Source: Fuerstiella sp. (GTDB taxonomy: Bacteria > Planctomycetota > Planctomycetia > Planctomycetales > Planctomycetaceae). Taken from it: a DNA stretch of 58,557 bases. The notes under the pieces were generated by a model. That model did no database searches and was not told the origin of the DNA. It was given only the letters and a program-made list of their open reading frames with translations. The stretch spans positions 1 through 58,557 of the forward strand of contig JAKVAY010000058.1 of the NCBI GenBank assembly GCA_022447185.1. The letters run 5' to 3'. A program made the position numbers and the translations under genes. Below, piece after piece: positions 1-8,557 of this stretch (position 1 is the first letter of the stretch; the number at the start of each line of letters is the position of its first letter).

Positions 1-1646
1 CGAAACTATTCGCATGGATCTATCTGGATCCTGGAAATCCGCCCCTGACCGTGCAGTTGCAGTTCAATGACGGTACGTGGGAACATCGAGCCACCTGGGG
101 AGCCGACAAAGCACATGGAGCTGGCCAAAATGGTGCCTCAAACCGACAAATGGGTGAACTCCCGGAAACCGGAAAATGGGTACGTCTGGAGGTCGCTGCC
201 GAAGCCGTGGGGCTGGTGCCCGGATCCGGACTTAATGGCTGGGCATTTACACAGGTCGGAGGCACCGTTCACTGGGACACAGCCGGGATCGTACGCCCAT
301 CGCTTTCTGATGAACAGAAACGATCGCTGTTTGCCTGGGAAGAATTTTGCACGAAGACAAATAACACCAGGCTTCCGGATGCGATCCAACAGGTTCTGGA
401 CATTCATAAAGCCAAACGGACACCGGAACAAACTGAACAACTGACTCACTATTATCTCAAACACGTAAATCCGGATTCGCGAGTGCAACTGGAGACACCA
501 CTGGAACAACAGACAAAACTCAGGACCAAACTGCGTGACCTGGAAAAAACCATTCCTGCCACACTGGTCATGGAAGATCGTTCAGAGCCGCGACAGGCTC
601 ATATTCTGGAACGCGGACAGTACACCGAAAAACGTGAACCGGTACCCTCGGCTGTGCCCGAATGGCTGGCTCCTCCGATTGAAAATGCACCCTCCAATCG
701 CCTTGGACTGGCGCAATGGCTGGTTCAGCCGCAGCATCCGCTCACATCACGTGTCACCGTCAACCGATTCTGGCAACAGCTCTTCGGCACCGGCCTGGTA
801 AAAACATCTGAAGACTTTGGAGTTCAGGGCGAACATCCGTCTCATCCAGAGCTGCTCGACTGGCTGGCAGTGGACTTCGTTGAGTCAGGCTGGAATGTGA
901 AACGGATGCTGAAACAGATCGTGATGTCCGCTACCTATCAACAGTCATCAAATGTGTCACCCAAAAAGCTGGCCGCCGATCCTGTCAATCGGCTCTTGGC
1001 GCGTGGCCCCAGATTCCGTCTGGATGCCGAAGTGATTCGCGACCAGGCGCTGGCCGTGAGCGGGTTGTTGAATGAGACAATTGGTGGCCGAAGTGTAAAA
1101 CCGTACCAGCCGGCCGGGCTGTGGAAACCCGTTGGTTTCGGCGGAAGTAACACCGCCACATTCGTCCAGGACAAAGGTGATAAGCTTTTCCGACGCAGCA
1201 TGTACACTTTCTGGAAACGAACGGTACCTCCGCCGTCGATGGCTACATTTGACGCTCCCGATCGTGAAACATGTCAGGTTCGTCGAGCACGTACCAACAC
1301 TCCGCTCCAGGCACTGGTGCTGATGAACGACGTCCAGTACGTCGAAGCCGCTCGCAAGTTCGCCGAACGTGTGATGACCAAACACGGTTCAAACGTCGAT
1401 GAACGTGCGACATTCGCGTTCCGCTCGGTATTGAATCGACATCCGAATCCATCTGAGTTGCAATCACTGACACGTCTGTTCCGTCAGAGCCTGACTCAGT
1501 TCAGAAATGACCCCGAATCAGCAAAAAAATTGTTGTCGGCCGGCGAATCACCTCGCAACGATCAGCTCAACCCTGACGAACTGGGTGCCTGGTCAATGGT
1601 CACTCACCTGCTGCTGAATTTGAGTGAAACTGTGACAAAGGAATAG
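1..1646 (+). CDS. PSD1/DUF1553 domain protein, 5'-truncated by window edge
   Basis: The reading frame is open from base 3 to the TAG at 1644-1646, so this is the C-terminal part of a longer gene. A GTG at 51 is only an internal codon, because coding sequence with the same character continues to the left edge. The first ~100 residues look like the beta-sandwich module that sits between DUF1549 and DUF1553 in planctomycete proteins. From about base 690 the DUF1553 domain is clear: RLGLAQWLV, a VNRFWQQLFG motif, HPELLDWLA and a C-terminal TPLQALVLMND. These proteins usually carry an N-terminal cytochrome c-like domain (outside the window) and pair with a DUF1501 protein, as here. The biochemical role is not established. 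It is likely exported. Family assignment is confident, function unknown. Confidence 0.9.
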   Translation, partial: KLFAWIYLDPGNPPLTVQLQFNDGTWEHRATWGADKAHGAGQNGASNRQMGELPETGKWVRLEVAAEAVGLVPGSGLNGWAFTQVGGTVHWDTAGIVRPSLSDEQKRSLFAWEEFCTKTNNTRLPDAIQQVLDIHKAKRTPEQTEQLTHYYLKHVNPDSRVQLETPLEQQTKLRTKLRDLEKTIPATLVMEDRSEPRQAHILERGQYTEKREPVPSAVPEWLAPPIENAPSNRLGLAQWLVQPQHPLTSRVTVNRFWQQLFGTGLVKTSEDFGVQGEHPSHPELLDWLAVDFVESGWNVKRMLKQIVMSATYQQSSNVSPKKLAADPVNRLLARGPRFRLDAEVIRDQALAVSGLLNETIGGRSVKPYQPAGLWKPVGFGGSNTATFVQDKGDKLFRRSMYTFWKRTVPPPSMATFDAPDRETCQVRRARTNTPLQALVLMNDVQYVEAARKFAERVMTKHGSNVDERATFAFRSVLNRHPNPSELQSLTRLFRQSLTQFRNDPESAKKLLSAGESPRNDQLNPDELGAWSMVTHLLLNLSETVTKE

Positions 1647-1744
1647 CAAAAAACATTAATCACTCATGACTACGAACAAAAACCAGTCTATCTGGATGTT
1701 CTGATTCATATCCATTCGTAATTCCGAATGATTCAAAAGGACCG

Positions 1745-3268
1745 ATGGTCACAACGAGTCCTGTTTCTTGGTATTTTCCTGTGGCCAGAAAAGACTCATC
1801 AATGCATCCCATCCGAGAAACAGAACTCCTCGAAACCCGGCGACATTTCTTCAGCCGTACGTCCACCGGAATCGGTTCGGCTGCCCTGGCATCACTGGTC
1901 AATCCACAGTTGTTCGCCAACAAAACCACAGCTTCAATAAATCCAGCCGGTGGACTTCCTGGTCTTCCGCACTCTGCCGCCAGGGCAAAACGAGTCATCT
2001 ATCTGTTCATGTCCGGTGCGCCGTCACAGCTGGACATGTGGGACTATAAGCCCGAGATGAATAACTGGTTCGACAGGGATTTGCCGGACTCGGTGCGCAA
2101 CGGCCAGCGTATCACCACAATGACCTCGGGACAGGAACGTTTTCCAATTGCGCCTTCGACCTTTCGTTTCAGACGACATGGCGCCTGCGGAATGCAGGTC
2201 AGCGAACTACTGCCGTACACTGGCAAGATGGTCGACGATCTGGCAGTGATTAAGACAATTCACACGGAAGCGATCAACCACGATCCGGCGATCACCTACA
2301 TTCAAACCGGCAGCCAGTTGCCTGGCCGTCCGAGTACCGGTGCGTGGTTTTCCTACGGCCTGGGCAGCCTGAACCAAAATCTGCCCGCGTTCATCGTACT
2401 GCACTCCACCGTCAATGGTAGTTTTGGGGGACAGGCACTGTATTCGCGACTGTGGGGATCCGGTTTCCTGTCCACTCGACACCAAGGAGTCAGCCTGCGT
2501 TCAACCGGTGATCCGGTACTGTATCTGTCCAACCCCGATGGCATGTCCACGACCATGCGACGACGCATGCTGGATGAACTCGCTCTGCTGAATGCTCAGC
2601 GATTCAATGAAGTTGGAGACCCGGAAATTCAGTCTCGAATTGCCCAGTATGAAATGGCCTATCGTATGCAGACGTCGGTTCCGGAATTGACACAAATTTC
2701 GGATGAATCCAGACAGACACTGGAGATGTATGGCCCGGACGTATCCACGCCAGGCACTTTCGCAGCAAATTGCCTGCTGGCACGTCGGATGGCCGAACGT
2801 GGAGTTCGGTTCACACAGATCTTTATCCGCCAGTGGGATCAGCACAGCAACCTTCCCAAAGACATCCGACGTCAGTGCCGAATCATCGACCAGCCGTGTT
2901 ATGCCCTCGTCCAGGATCTGAAGCAGCGCGGCCTGCTGGAAGACACACTGGTGATCTGGGGCGGAGAATTCGGTCGTACGATTTACTGCCAGGGTGGTTT
3001 GTCAAAGAAAAATTATGGTCGCGACCATCACCCTCGGTGTTACACCAAATGGATGACTGGAGCAGGAATCAAAGGCGGAACGGAATACGGAAAGACCGAC
3101 GACTTCAGCTACAACGTCGTGGAAAACCCGGTGCACATCCATGATCTGAATGCAACTATTCTTCAGCAGCTGGGGATCGATCACGAACGTCTGACCTATC
3201 GACACCAGGGACGTGACTTCCGTCTAACTGACGTCCACGGAAACGTCGTCAGAGGGATTTTGGCGTAA
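1745..3268 (+). CDS. DUF1501 protein (sulfatase-like fold, Tat-exported)
   Basis: A 507-residue DUF1501 protein. The family has an alkaline-phosphatase/sulfatase-like fold but no settled function. Visible marks are [19 protein letters not shown] near the start of the mature domain, [20 protein letters not shown], and near the C-terminus [22 protein letters not shown] and [15 protein letters not shown]. An RR-H-F-F motif followed by a hydrophobic Ala-rich stretch suggests Tat export. Two starts are possible. ATG 1745 has AAAAGGA just upstream but gives a long n-region. ATG 1802 gives the usual family N-terminus. The gene lies about 100 bases after the DUF1553 gene on the same strand, the standard planctomycete pairing, and the two are probably co-expressed. 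Confidence 0.92.
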   Translation: MVTTSPVSWYFPVARKDSSMHPIRETELLETRRHFFSRTSTGIGSAALASLVNPQLFANKTTASINPAGGLPGLPHSAARAKRVIYLFMSGAPSQLDMWDYKPEMNNWFDRDLPDSVRNGQRITTMTSGQERFPIAPSTFRFRRHGACGMQVSELLPYTGKMVDDLAVIKTIHTEAINHDPAITYIQTGSQLPGRPSTGAWFSYGLGSLNQNLPAFIVLHSTVNGSFGGQALYSRLWGSGFLSTRHQGVSLRSTGDPVLYLSNPDGMSTTMRRRMLDELALLNAQRFNEVGDPEIQSRIAQYEMAYRMQTSVPELTQISDESRQTLEMYGPDVSTPGTFAANCLLARRMAERGVRFTQIFIRQWDQHSNLPKDIRRQCRIIDQPCYALVQDLKQRGLLEDTLVIWGGEFGRTIYCQGGLSKKNYGRDHHPRCYTKWMTGAGIKGGTEYGKTDDFSYNVVENPVHIHDLNATILQQLGIDHERLTYRHQGRDFRLTDVHGNVVRGILA

Positions 3269-3509
3269 TCAACTCCAGACAAGCCGGACTGGCTCATTAC
3301 CTGAAATCCTCGCTGGACCGGTTCCGCCGACCTGGGAAATGCCACCCGGATTTCACCACAGACGACACAGAGACAGCAGCTGAATTCCCTCGCATCATGA
3401 ATGCGCTGTAATGTGTGCTCTGTGTGGCAAGGCCCTTACTTTGATCACCTTTCCACATGACACAGTCAGCAATTTATGATTGCACACTTCACGTTGAAAG
3501 AAAAACTCT

Positions 3510-4124
3510 ATGAATAGAATCGTTCTTGAAGTCTTCTCAGACTACATATGACCGTGGTGCTATCTCAGTACCGTGCGTATTGAAAAACTACGAACGGAGT
3601 GGGACATCGATGTTCGGTTCGTCCACTTCCCGTTGCACCCCAAAACACCTTCGGAAGGAATGACTCTGGAGCTGTTGTTCGCGGGTCGCGACATCGATGT
3701 TCCGGCAGCGCAGGCCCGCATGAAACAGCTGATGGAAGCCGAAGGTCTGCCATACGGTGACCGCAAAATGACTTATAACAGCCGGCTTGCCCAGGAACTC
3801 GCAGCGTTTGTAGTCACGCAACCAAACGGAGAGCAAATCCACGAACGGCTTTTTCAGGCATACTTCGTTGATGGAATCAATATTGCAATGACTGAAAATC
3901 TCATTGAAATCGCAACCGTCATTGGCATAGAGGAATCGGTCTGCCGTGAGGTATTGACTGCCGGACATTATCGGGCAGCCGTTGACAAGGACTGGGACCG
4001 CTCACGAAATATTGGCGTGACATCGGTCCCCACATTTGTCATTGGTCAACATGCCGTTGCCGGTGCTCAACCGTACCATGTCCTCGAGCAATTACTGGAA
4101 CATTCCGGAGCCAGACGTGGATAA
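3510..4124 (+). CDS. DsbA/FrnE-family oxidoreductase, probable selenoprotein (UPWC active site)
   Basis: Read from ATG 3510, the frame gives M-N-R-I-V-L-E-V-F-S-D-Y-I, then TGA at 3549-3551, then P-W-C-Y-L and 187 more residues to the stop at 4122-4124. FrnE-type thioredoxin-fold proteins have CPWC exactly here, after a VEVFSDYI strand, so the TGA replaces the nucleophilic Cys. The rest is a normal family member, ending with the cis-Pro region GVTSVPTFVIG and a GAQPYHVLEQLL helix, ~204 residues in all. A 7-bp hairpin with a GC-rich 5-base loop begins 13 bases after the TGA. Decoding as selenocysteine is the best explanation. A nonsense mutation or sequencing error is the alternative. A GTG at 3573 would make a protein lacking its active site and first strand. 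Probable role: thiol-disulfide exchange or isomerase, no leader seen. Confidence 0.82.
3565..3583 (+). promoter_or_regulatory. Candidate bacterial SECIS hairpin
   Basis: TCAGTAC (3565-3571) pairs with GTATTGA (3577-3583), with one G-U pair, around loop CGTGC (3572-3576). The loop has a G at position 2, as expected for SelB binding. Twenty bases separate the TGA (ends 3551) from the loop, within the range of bacterial SECIS elements. GTGG (3554-3557) can also pair with CTAC (3588-3591) to form a lower stem. The fold was found by eye; no energy was calculated. Confidence 0.6.
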
Positions 4125-4422
4125 GTGAGTTGCGATTCGTTAACCCGGACTATTGACGGTTCACCGAGAAAACAGGAATTGACTCCGCCCCGATCATCCG
4201 ACAGTTCGATGACCGTCCCCTTTTTCGCGGTACCTGATGACACTGTCAAATTCGAGATCTGTCCTGCTCCAGAATTTCCGGTACGGCCACGGGGGCACGA
4301 ACCCAGTTATAAAAATTCCGTTGTCTCGTCGCTCATCAGCACCAAAAGTCGAGTGAAATTTGGACCTGTTGATTAACGGGAATCCCTGCACTGTCGCATC
4401 ATCCCGATTTGATCGGTAAAAG

Positions 4423-5178
4423 CTAAACCTTGTGGAACACCTCGACGATATGATCGTCCGGGTCGAAAAACCAGACCTGAATGCAGCCATCAGGACGGGA
4501 CACCGGTCCACCCTGAATTCGGACACCATGTTCTTTGAGTCGATCTGCAGCACCGTATGCATCTTCGACCTCAAAGGCAAAGTGATGAACCCGGCCAGGA
4601 AGCGTTTCTGCATTCATGTTTGGATACCCTGGATCGGCACATTCGGGATGATCGAGAATCAGATGTACCTGAGTTCCGCCGGCATTCAACCACATTCCGT
4701 CGAATGAAAAGCCCGGACGCTCCACGACCTGCATCCCAAGGACTTCGGTGTAAAATCTGCGGCTACGTTCCAGATCTTCGACAATAATCGTAACGTGGTC
4801 GAGGTGCCTGGCGTTAACCGATGAGACAACAGCATTCGATTTTTCCGGATGAACCGCCAGCATGATTTCAGTGGCTTCCCGGCCCGTCATTCCAACTTCA
4901 ATACCAAACGATCTGGCCTTTGGGCTGGCATCGACGATCTTTGCACCCAGAAGATCTTCCGGTTCGACCAGTGGATTCGCAGGCGTTCCACGCGCAACAG
5001 CAATTGCCTGGTCGAACGTCGTGGCCGACTCCATATCGTAGACACCGCAACCGACAATCCCTGCCCGGGTCAGAATTGAACAATACTGACTTTTCTCCCA
5101 GCGGTTGCTGGTGCCTATCGCAGATCCACCCTCGAACTGCATTCGTCGACTGGTTATTCGTGGGAGTGAATCATTCAT
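4423..5178 (-). CDS. DUF1805-VOC (glyoxalase-like) fusion protein
   Basis: Two domains are visible. Residues ~20-110 match DUF1805 (YunC-like): a GIVGCGVYDMESA stretch, DLLGAKIVDASPKA and GIEVGMTGREATEIML. Residues ~125-251 are a vicinal-oxygen-chelate domain: LDHVTIIVEDLERSRRFYTEVLGM, TQVHLILDHPE, VHHFAFEVEDA and a C-terminal DPDDHIVEVFH. The candidate metal ligands (His in LDH, His in VHH, Glu in IVEVF) are present. VOC proteins include lyases, dioxygenases and resistance proteins, so no substrate can be named. DUF1805 has no known function to my knowledge. ATG 5178 is chosen; ATG 5184 in the same frame and an upstream non-ATG start are possible. The gene stands downstream of dadA on the minus strand with a 350-base gap. 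Confidence 0.8.
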   Translation of the reverse strand: MNDSLPRITSRRMQFEGGSAIGTSNRWEKSQYCSILTRAGIVGCGVYDMESATTFDQAIAVARGTPANPLVEPEDLLGAKIVDASPKARSFGIEVGMTGREATEIMLAVHPEKSNAVVSSVNARHLDHVTIIVEDLERSRRFYTEVLGMQVVERPGFSFDGMWLNAGGTQVHLILDHPECADPGYPNMNAETLPGRVHHFAFEVEDAYGAADRLKEHGVRIQGGPVSRPDGCIQVWFFDPDDHIVEVFHKV

Positions 5179-5529
5179 CGTCATGTTCCTGGTCCGCGTT
5201 CTGGATCCCGTCAACTTACATTGTGAGGTTACGAACGAAAAGCCTGCAGCTCAGAAGTGTCACTGCAAATGTGGCGGCCTGACTGAATTTCAGGCTGTCT
5301 GCAGTTTCCACGTAATGCTGCTGGGTAACACAGAGCGGTTAACGCTCAGGAAACCGCGCAATCAGTCGGCGAGTGCGCCACTGAATGGAAAAGGCAGGTG
5401 AATTCGTTCCGGTATAATCTGCACGGCACGATAACAGACTCTCATCTGTCACACGCCAAAGAAACAAAACAGGTGAATGGAGTTGCAATACCCGCTGAAT
5501 TCTTTCGCCGCTTTGTTTTCTGTTGCGGT
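5179..5529. other. Intergenic region, no gene seen
   Basis: It lies between the 3' end of the DadA-like gene and the start of the DUF1805-VOC gene, both on the minus strand. It holds one short inverted repeat, GCCTGA (5277-5282) with TCAGGC (5290-5295), without a T-tract. It probably contains the promoter of the fusion gene. The plus-strand frame across it has no recognisable protein. Confidence 0.5.
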
Positions 5530-6783
5530 TCAGCGTCGGCCAATTCTGTAGGGTTCCGGACTAATATGCGGTGTTTCCCCGGTAACCAGTTCTGTCATGA
5601 GTTTGCCGGTCGCGGCGCCCATACTCAGACCGAGCATGTTGTGCCCCGCAGCGACCCAGACGTTGTTAAAATCTGGTGTGCGATCGATGTACGGTAAACC
5701 GTCCCAGGTCATCGGTCGCCAGCCAAACCATTCTTCATGAACTGGCTCCGCCAGGGGCTCCACAAGATATTCGGCTGCACCATCCCGCAGATACCGCAGT
5801 CGTTCCGGACTGAGCCTGGAATTGTAGCCGGCGAACTCCATCGTACTGCCGATTCGATAGCCGGTGTCAAATGGCGTTATTCCGACGTGAGCCTCCTGCA
5901 GCAACATCGGATACCGCGGACAGACCCCGGGACGCGCCATGGTAATGGAATAACCCTTGCCAGGCTGGATAGGAATACGACAACCCAAAACAGTGTTCAG
6001 CATCGGAGTCAGAGGCCCTGTCGCCACGACGAATTCATTCGCCGCAATCTCGCCTCCCTGAGTTCGAACGTGAGTGATATTCTGCCCGGAACCAACAAAC
6101 TCTTTCATTTCCGTCTGCCCGATGATCTCCACACCAGCATCCACAAGAATGCGATGGAGCTCCGACATCATCCTGTCCGGTCGCAGATGGGCGTCATTCG
6201 GATAGTGCCACGCGCCAGCAATTCCCGGCTGCAGTGCGGGTTCAAGTCTTGTCAGATCCCCACCTTCAATCGGTTCTGCCGGCACACCAAATTCGCTCTT
6301 CAACAACCGGTTTGTTTCACCGTACTTCTCGAATCCCGATTGATCTCGAAAAACAAACAGCAGTCCATCTGTCTTCCATTCAACGTTCAGGTTCTCGTCT
6401 TCGATGATTCCCTGGTATAACCGCCGCGAAGATACCAGGATCGCGTGACGTCCTCGTCCGGCACTGACCATGTCCCGACGATTACATCGGCTCGCGAACT
6501 TAAACATCCACGCCCACATGGACGGCGACAACCGAGGCCGTATTCTTAACGCGGCATTCCGACTGATCATACCTTTCAGACCACGACGAATCTGGCCAGG
6601 TGCCGTCAGTGGCAGAATGTGACTCGGAGAGACATAGCCACAATTGCCGTGAGAACAACCGGCTCCAAATTCATTACGATCAATGATCGTAACTCGTCGT
6701 CCCGTCTTTCGCAGGTACCACGCACAGAACCCGCCAATCACCCCTCCACCGATTACGAGCGTATGTCTCTCAGAAGAATTCAT
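5530..6783 (-). CDS. D-amino-acid dehydrogenase-like FAD oxidoreductase
   Basis: A 417-residue FAD-dependent oxidoreductase of the DAO/DadA family. The N-terminus carries the Rossmann dinucleotide-binding motif (GGGVIGGFCAWYL, residues ~12-24), followed by a Glu/Asp-terminated strand (VTIIDRNEFGAGCSHGNCG). The C-terminus has the second FAD contact region, PDFNNVWVAAGHNMLGLSMGAATG. Length is close to E. coli DadA. Members oxidatively deaminate D-amino acids or oxidise hydroxyproline or sarcosine. The substrate here cannot be read from sequence. No signal peptide is visible; the first residues lead straight into the FAD fold. It is transcribed divergently from the WXG100-like gene at 7109. Confidence 0.88.
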   Translation of the reverse strand: MNSSERHTLVIGGGVIGGFCAWYLRKTGRRVTIIDRNEFGAGCSHGNCGYVSPSHILPLTAPGQIRRGLKGMISRNAALRIRPRLSPSMWAWMFKFASRCNRRDMVSAGRGRHAILVSSRRLYQGIIEDENLNVEWKTDGLLFVFRDQSGFEKYGETNRLLKSEFGVPAEPIEGGDLTRLEPALQPGIAGAWHYPNDAHLRPDRMMSELHRILVDAGVEIIGQTEMKEFVGSGQNITHVRTQGGEIAANEFVVATGPLTPMLNTVLGCRIPIQPGKGYSITMARPGVCPRYPMLLQEAHVGITPFDTGYRIGSTMEFAGYNSRLSPERLRYLRDGAAEYLVEPLAEPVHEEWFGWRPMTWDGLPYIDRTPDFNNVWVAAGHNMLGLSMGAATGKLMTELVTGETPHISPEPYRIGRR

Positions 6784-7108
6784 AAACAGATTGAAGCCTG
6801 AAACGGACTGAACATGAAAAATACAATTTCTGCCACAGCGAGTTTATCGCGTATCTACTGATATGGAATCCACTTCCCCCACAGCTGACACGACAGTGAG
6901 TGATCGGTGGAGACTCAATCCGAAGGCGAAAGTTCGCCAAAGCTTGATAACGATTGCGCCGCCATCCTCAGATTCCGCTTCGACATTTCAGGAATTCAGA
7001 TTCTCGCAGAGTTGGATAATTGTGTGTTTTTCGCGTACGAATTACCTTGGATTTCGTTTCTATTCGGTAGTCCGGGCAAGACTGTCCAATTCAATCAAGG
7101 ATTTCCTG
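6784..7108. other. Divergent intergenic region
   Basis: This 325-base gap separates the start of the DadA-like gene (minus) from the first WXG100-like gene (plus) and must hold both promoters. The plus-strand frame that runs through it in phase with the WXG100-like gene has no family resemblance. The Shine-Dalgarno-like AAGGA at ~7097-7101 marks the real start at 7109. Confidence 0.5.
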
Positions 7109-7381
7109 ATGACTCAGGCAATTGTCGATCCCGCAGAACTGCGCCGGTTTGCTCAGACTCTGAGGCATTTTAACGAAGATCTCAACGACAAATCCGCCGC
7201 AATCGGTGGTCAGCTAAATACGTTGTCCCAGACGTGGCGAGATCAGGAACACCTCAAGTTCACAGAAGATTTTCGGCAAAGCATTAAAGCTGTCGCCCGC
7301 TTCGTGGAAATGAATGAAGCGTATATTCCGTATCTGGTCCGCAAGGCTCAGCTGATTGAAGAATATCTGCAGCAACAGTAG
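7109..7381 (+). CDS. WXG100-like (ESX/type VII) small helical protein
   Basis: A 90-residue, almost fully helical protein. Two long helices flank the turn TWRDQEH (W43), which sits where WXG100 proteins have their W-x-G turn, with Asp in place of Gly. The end, YLVRKAQLIEEYLQQQ, resembles the C-terminal helix of this family. WXG100 proteins form helical-hairpin dimers that are substrates or components of type VII (ESX) secretion. The ATG at 7109 has AAGGA 7 bases upstream; the longer frame from 6863 adds only unrelated sequence. It is the first gene of a co-directional group ending in an FtsK/EssC-type ATPase, which supports an ESX-like role. Direct function is inferred. Confidence 0.8.
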   Translation: MTQAIVDPAELRRFAQTLRHFNEDLNDKSAAIGGQLNTLSQTWRDQEHLKFTEDFRQSIKAVARFVEMNEAYIPYLVRKAQLIEEYLQQQ

Positions 7382-7439
7382 TCCCCAATGTTGATCACTG
7401 TCCGGCTCCCCCGAACTCTATTACCGTCATCTGAAGTCA

Positions 7440-8090
7440 ATGGCTCAATCTGCAAATGTCAAATCAATTGATGCAATCCGCCGGTTTGCGGCGGCTGTGG
7501 TACTGTTTCGGGAAGAAGCGAAAATCTGCGCAAAACGACTCGAGTCGGAAATGCGTGGTGTCATTGGCTGGCTGGAACGTGACCGACCGGGATTCTGGAA
7601 ACGCGAATCTGAATTATGTGATCGTAGACACGCCGAAGCCCGGGTAGTCCTGCATCAGTGCCGTATGCGACGAGTGGGAGATTTCCGTCCGACCTGCTTT
7701 CAGGAACAGAAGCATGTGCAGAAATGCAAACAGCAGTTGCAGTTTGCACAACAGCAACTGGGAGTGGTGAAACGCTGGACAGTTATCGCTCACCAGGAAG
7801 CCGACGAATATTACGGCCGTGCAGTGCAGTTGATTCAAACGCTTGAACGTGACGTCCCAAAACTCATCGCACTACTGCAAAACGCGGTCGAGAACCTTGA
7901 TGACTACCACAAGATCCAGTTGCCCGACTGGTCCCCGTCGAACCTCAAATTTGGAGATCTGTCCAAATATACCGAACCATCTGCCAGCGACGGCGATCCG
8001 TCGATCGAACCCAACGTTGCTGATGACGTTACACAGGCCGCCGACGAAGACCGGTCATCAGAACCCGACGATCCACCAAAGGAATCCTGA
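7440..8090 (+). CDS. Helical coiled-coil protein of the ESX-like locus
   Basis: A 216-residue protein that I do not recognise. Residues 1-165 are predicted largely helical and charged, with heptad-like stretches (FQEQKHVQKCKQQLQFAQQQ) and LIQTLERDVPKLIALLQNAV. The last ~50 residues are acidic and probably disordered (many D, E, S, P). There is no signal peptide or membrane segment. Its stop overlaps the ATG of the next WXG100-like gene by one base, so the two are translationally coupled. Its place between two WXG100-like genes suggests a long effector, partner or chaperone-like component of the same system. Five Cys residues (in CAKRL, LCDRR, HQCRM, PTCFQ and HVQKCKQ) are unusual for an exported WXG partner. 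Confidence 0.75.
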   Translation: MAQSANVKSIDAIRRFAAAVVLFREEAKICAKRLESEMRGVIGWLERDRPGFWKRESELCDRRHAEARVVLHQCRMRRVGDFRPTCFQEQKHVQKCKQQLQFAQQQLGVVKRWTVIAHQEADEYYGRAVQLIQTLERDVPKLIALLQNAVENLDDYHKIQLPDWSPSNLKFGDLSKYTEPSASDGDPSIEPNVADDVTQAADEDRSSEPDDPPKES

Positions 8091-8338
8091 TGCAAAATGC
8101 AGACTTTATTTCACCCGCTTCCCGGCTGACAGATGCTCTCACCCGACTGGAACTCACCTGGCAACAGACCAAGGAGCACTGGTCGGATCCTGTCAGTCAA
8201 ACTGTGGAAGAAAACTATCTGGTTCCCATTCACAATCAGGTTTCTCTGATGCTGAATGCAGTCAATCAAATTTCTGAGGTGATGGGGCAAGCGGAACGGG
8301 AATGTTCACACAAACGCGAGTCTGATGCAGCTTTATGA
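8090..8338 (+). CDS. Second WXG100-like small protein
   Basis: An 82-residue helical protein starting at ATG 8090, inside the stop codon of the previous gene, with AAAGGA upstream. Two helices flank EHWSDPVSQ (W31), a W-S-D turn similar to the W-R-D turn of the protein at 7109. A second Trp (W24) precedes it. It probably forms a helical hairpin, alone or as a heterodimer with the 90-residue protein. There is no leader or membrane segment. Similarity to WXG100 is by size, helix-turn-helix pattern and context, so it is less certain than for the first protein. Confidence 0.7.
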   Translation: MQNADFISPASRLTDALTRLELTWQQTKEHWSDPVSQTVEENYLVPIHNQVSLMLNAVNQISEVMGQAERECSHKRESDAAL

Positions 8339-8557
8339 AAGACAATCTACGTAAACGGAGTTTCGATTGTCGTTAATGTCGAAAGGAACAGGGAACAAGG
8401 GTGGGTGAATGCAGGACGACGAGGACACCACGGGTGCTGCAAGACATTTTCAACGACTGATAACAGAAAATCCCAGACGTTGTTTTCGGCACTCCACCGG
8501 GGTATTCGTCCGAACGACGAATGAAAACGGGTCGTTTGACGGACGGCGGAATTGGCA

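Noticed and set aside
51..1646. GTG at 51 as the start of the DUF1553 gene
   Set aside because: The frame is open to the window edge with coding-like sequence before it, so the gene starts outside the window.
3573..4124. GTG-started ORF as the complete oxidoreductase
   Set aside because: It lacks the first strand and the redox motif. The in-frame sequence upstream of the TGA at 3549 is plainly the missing N-terminus.
4125..4376. 83-residue plus-strand ORF after the FrnE-like gene
   Set aside because: Begins at the stop of the previous gene without a ribosome site or family resemblance. The stretch to 4422 is treated as the convergent intergenic region.
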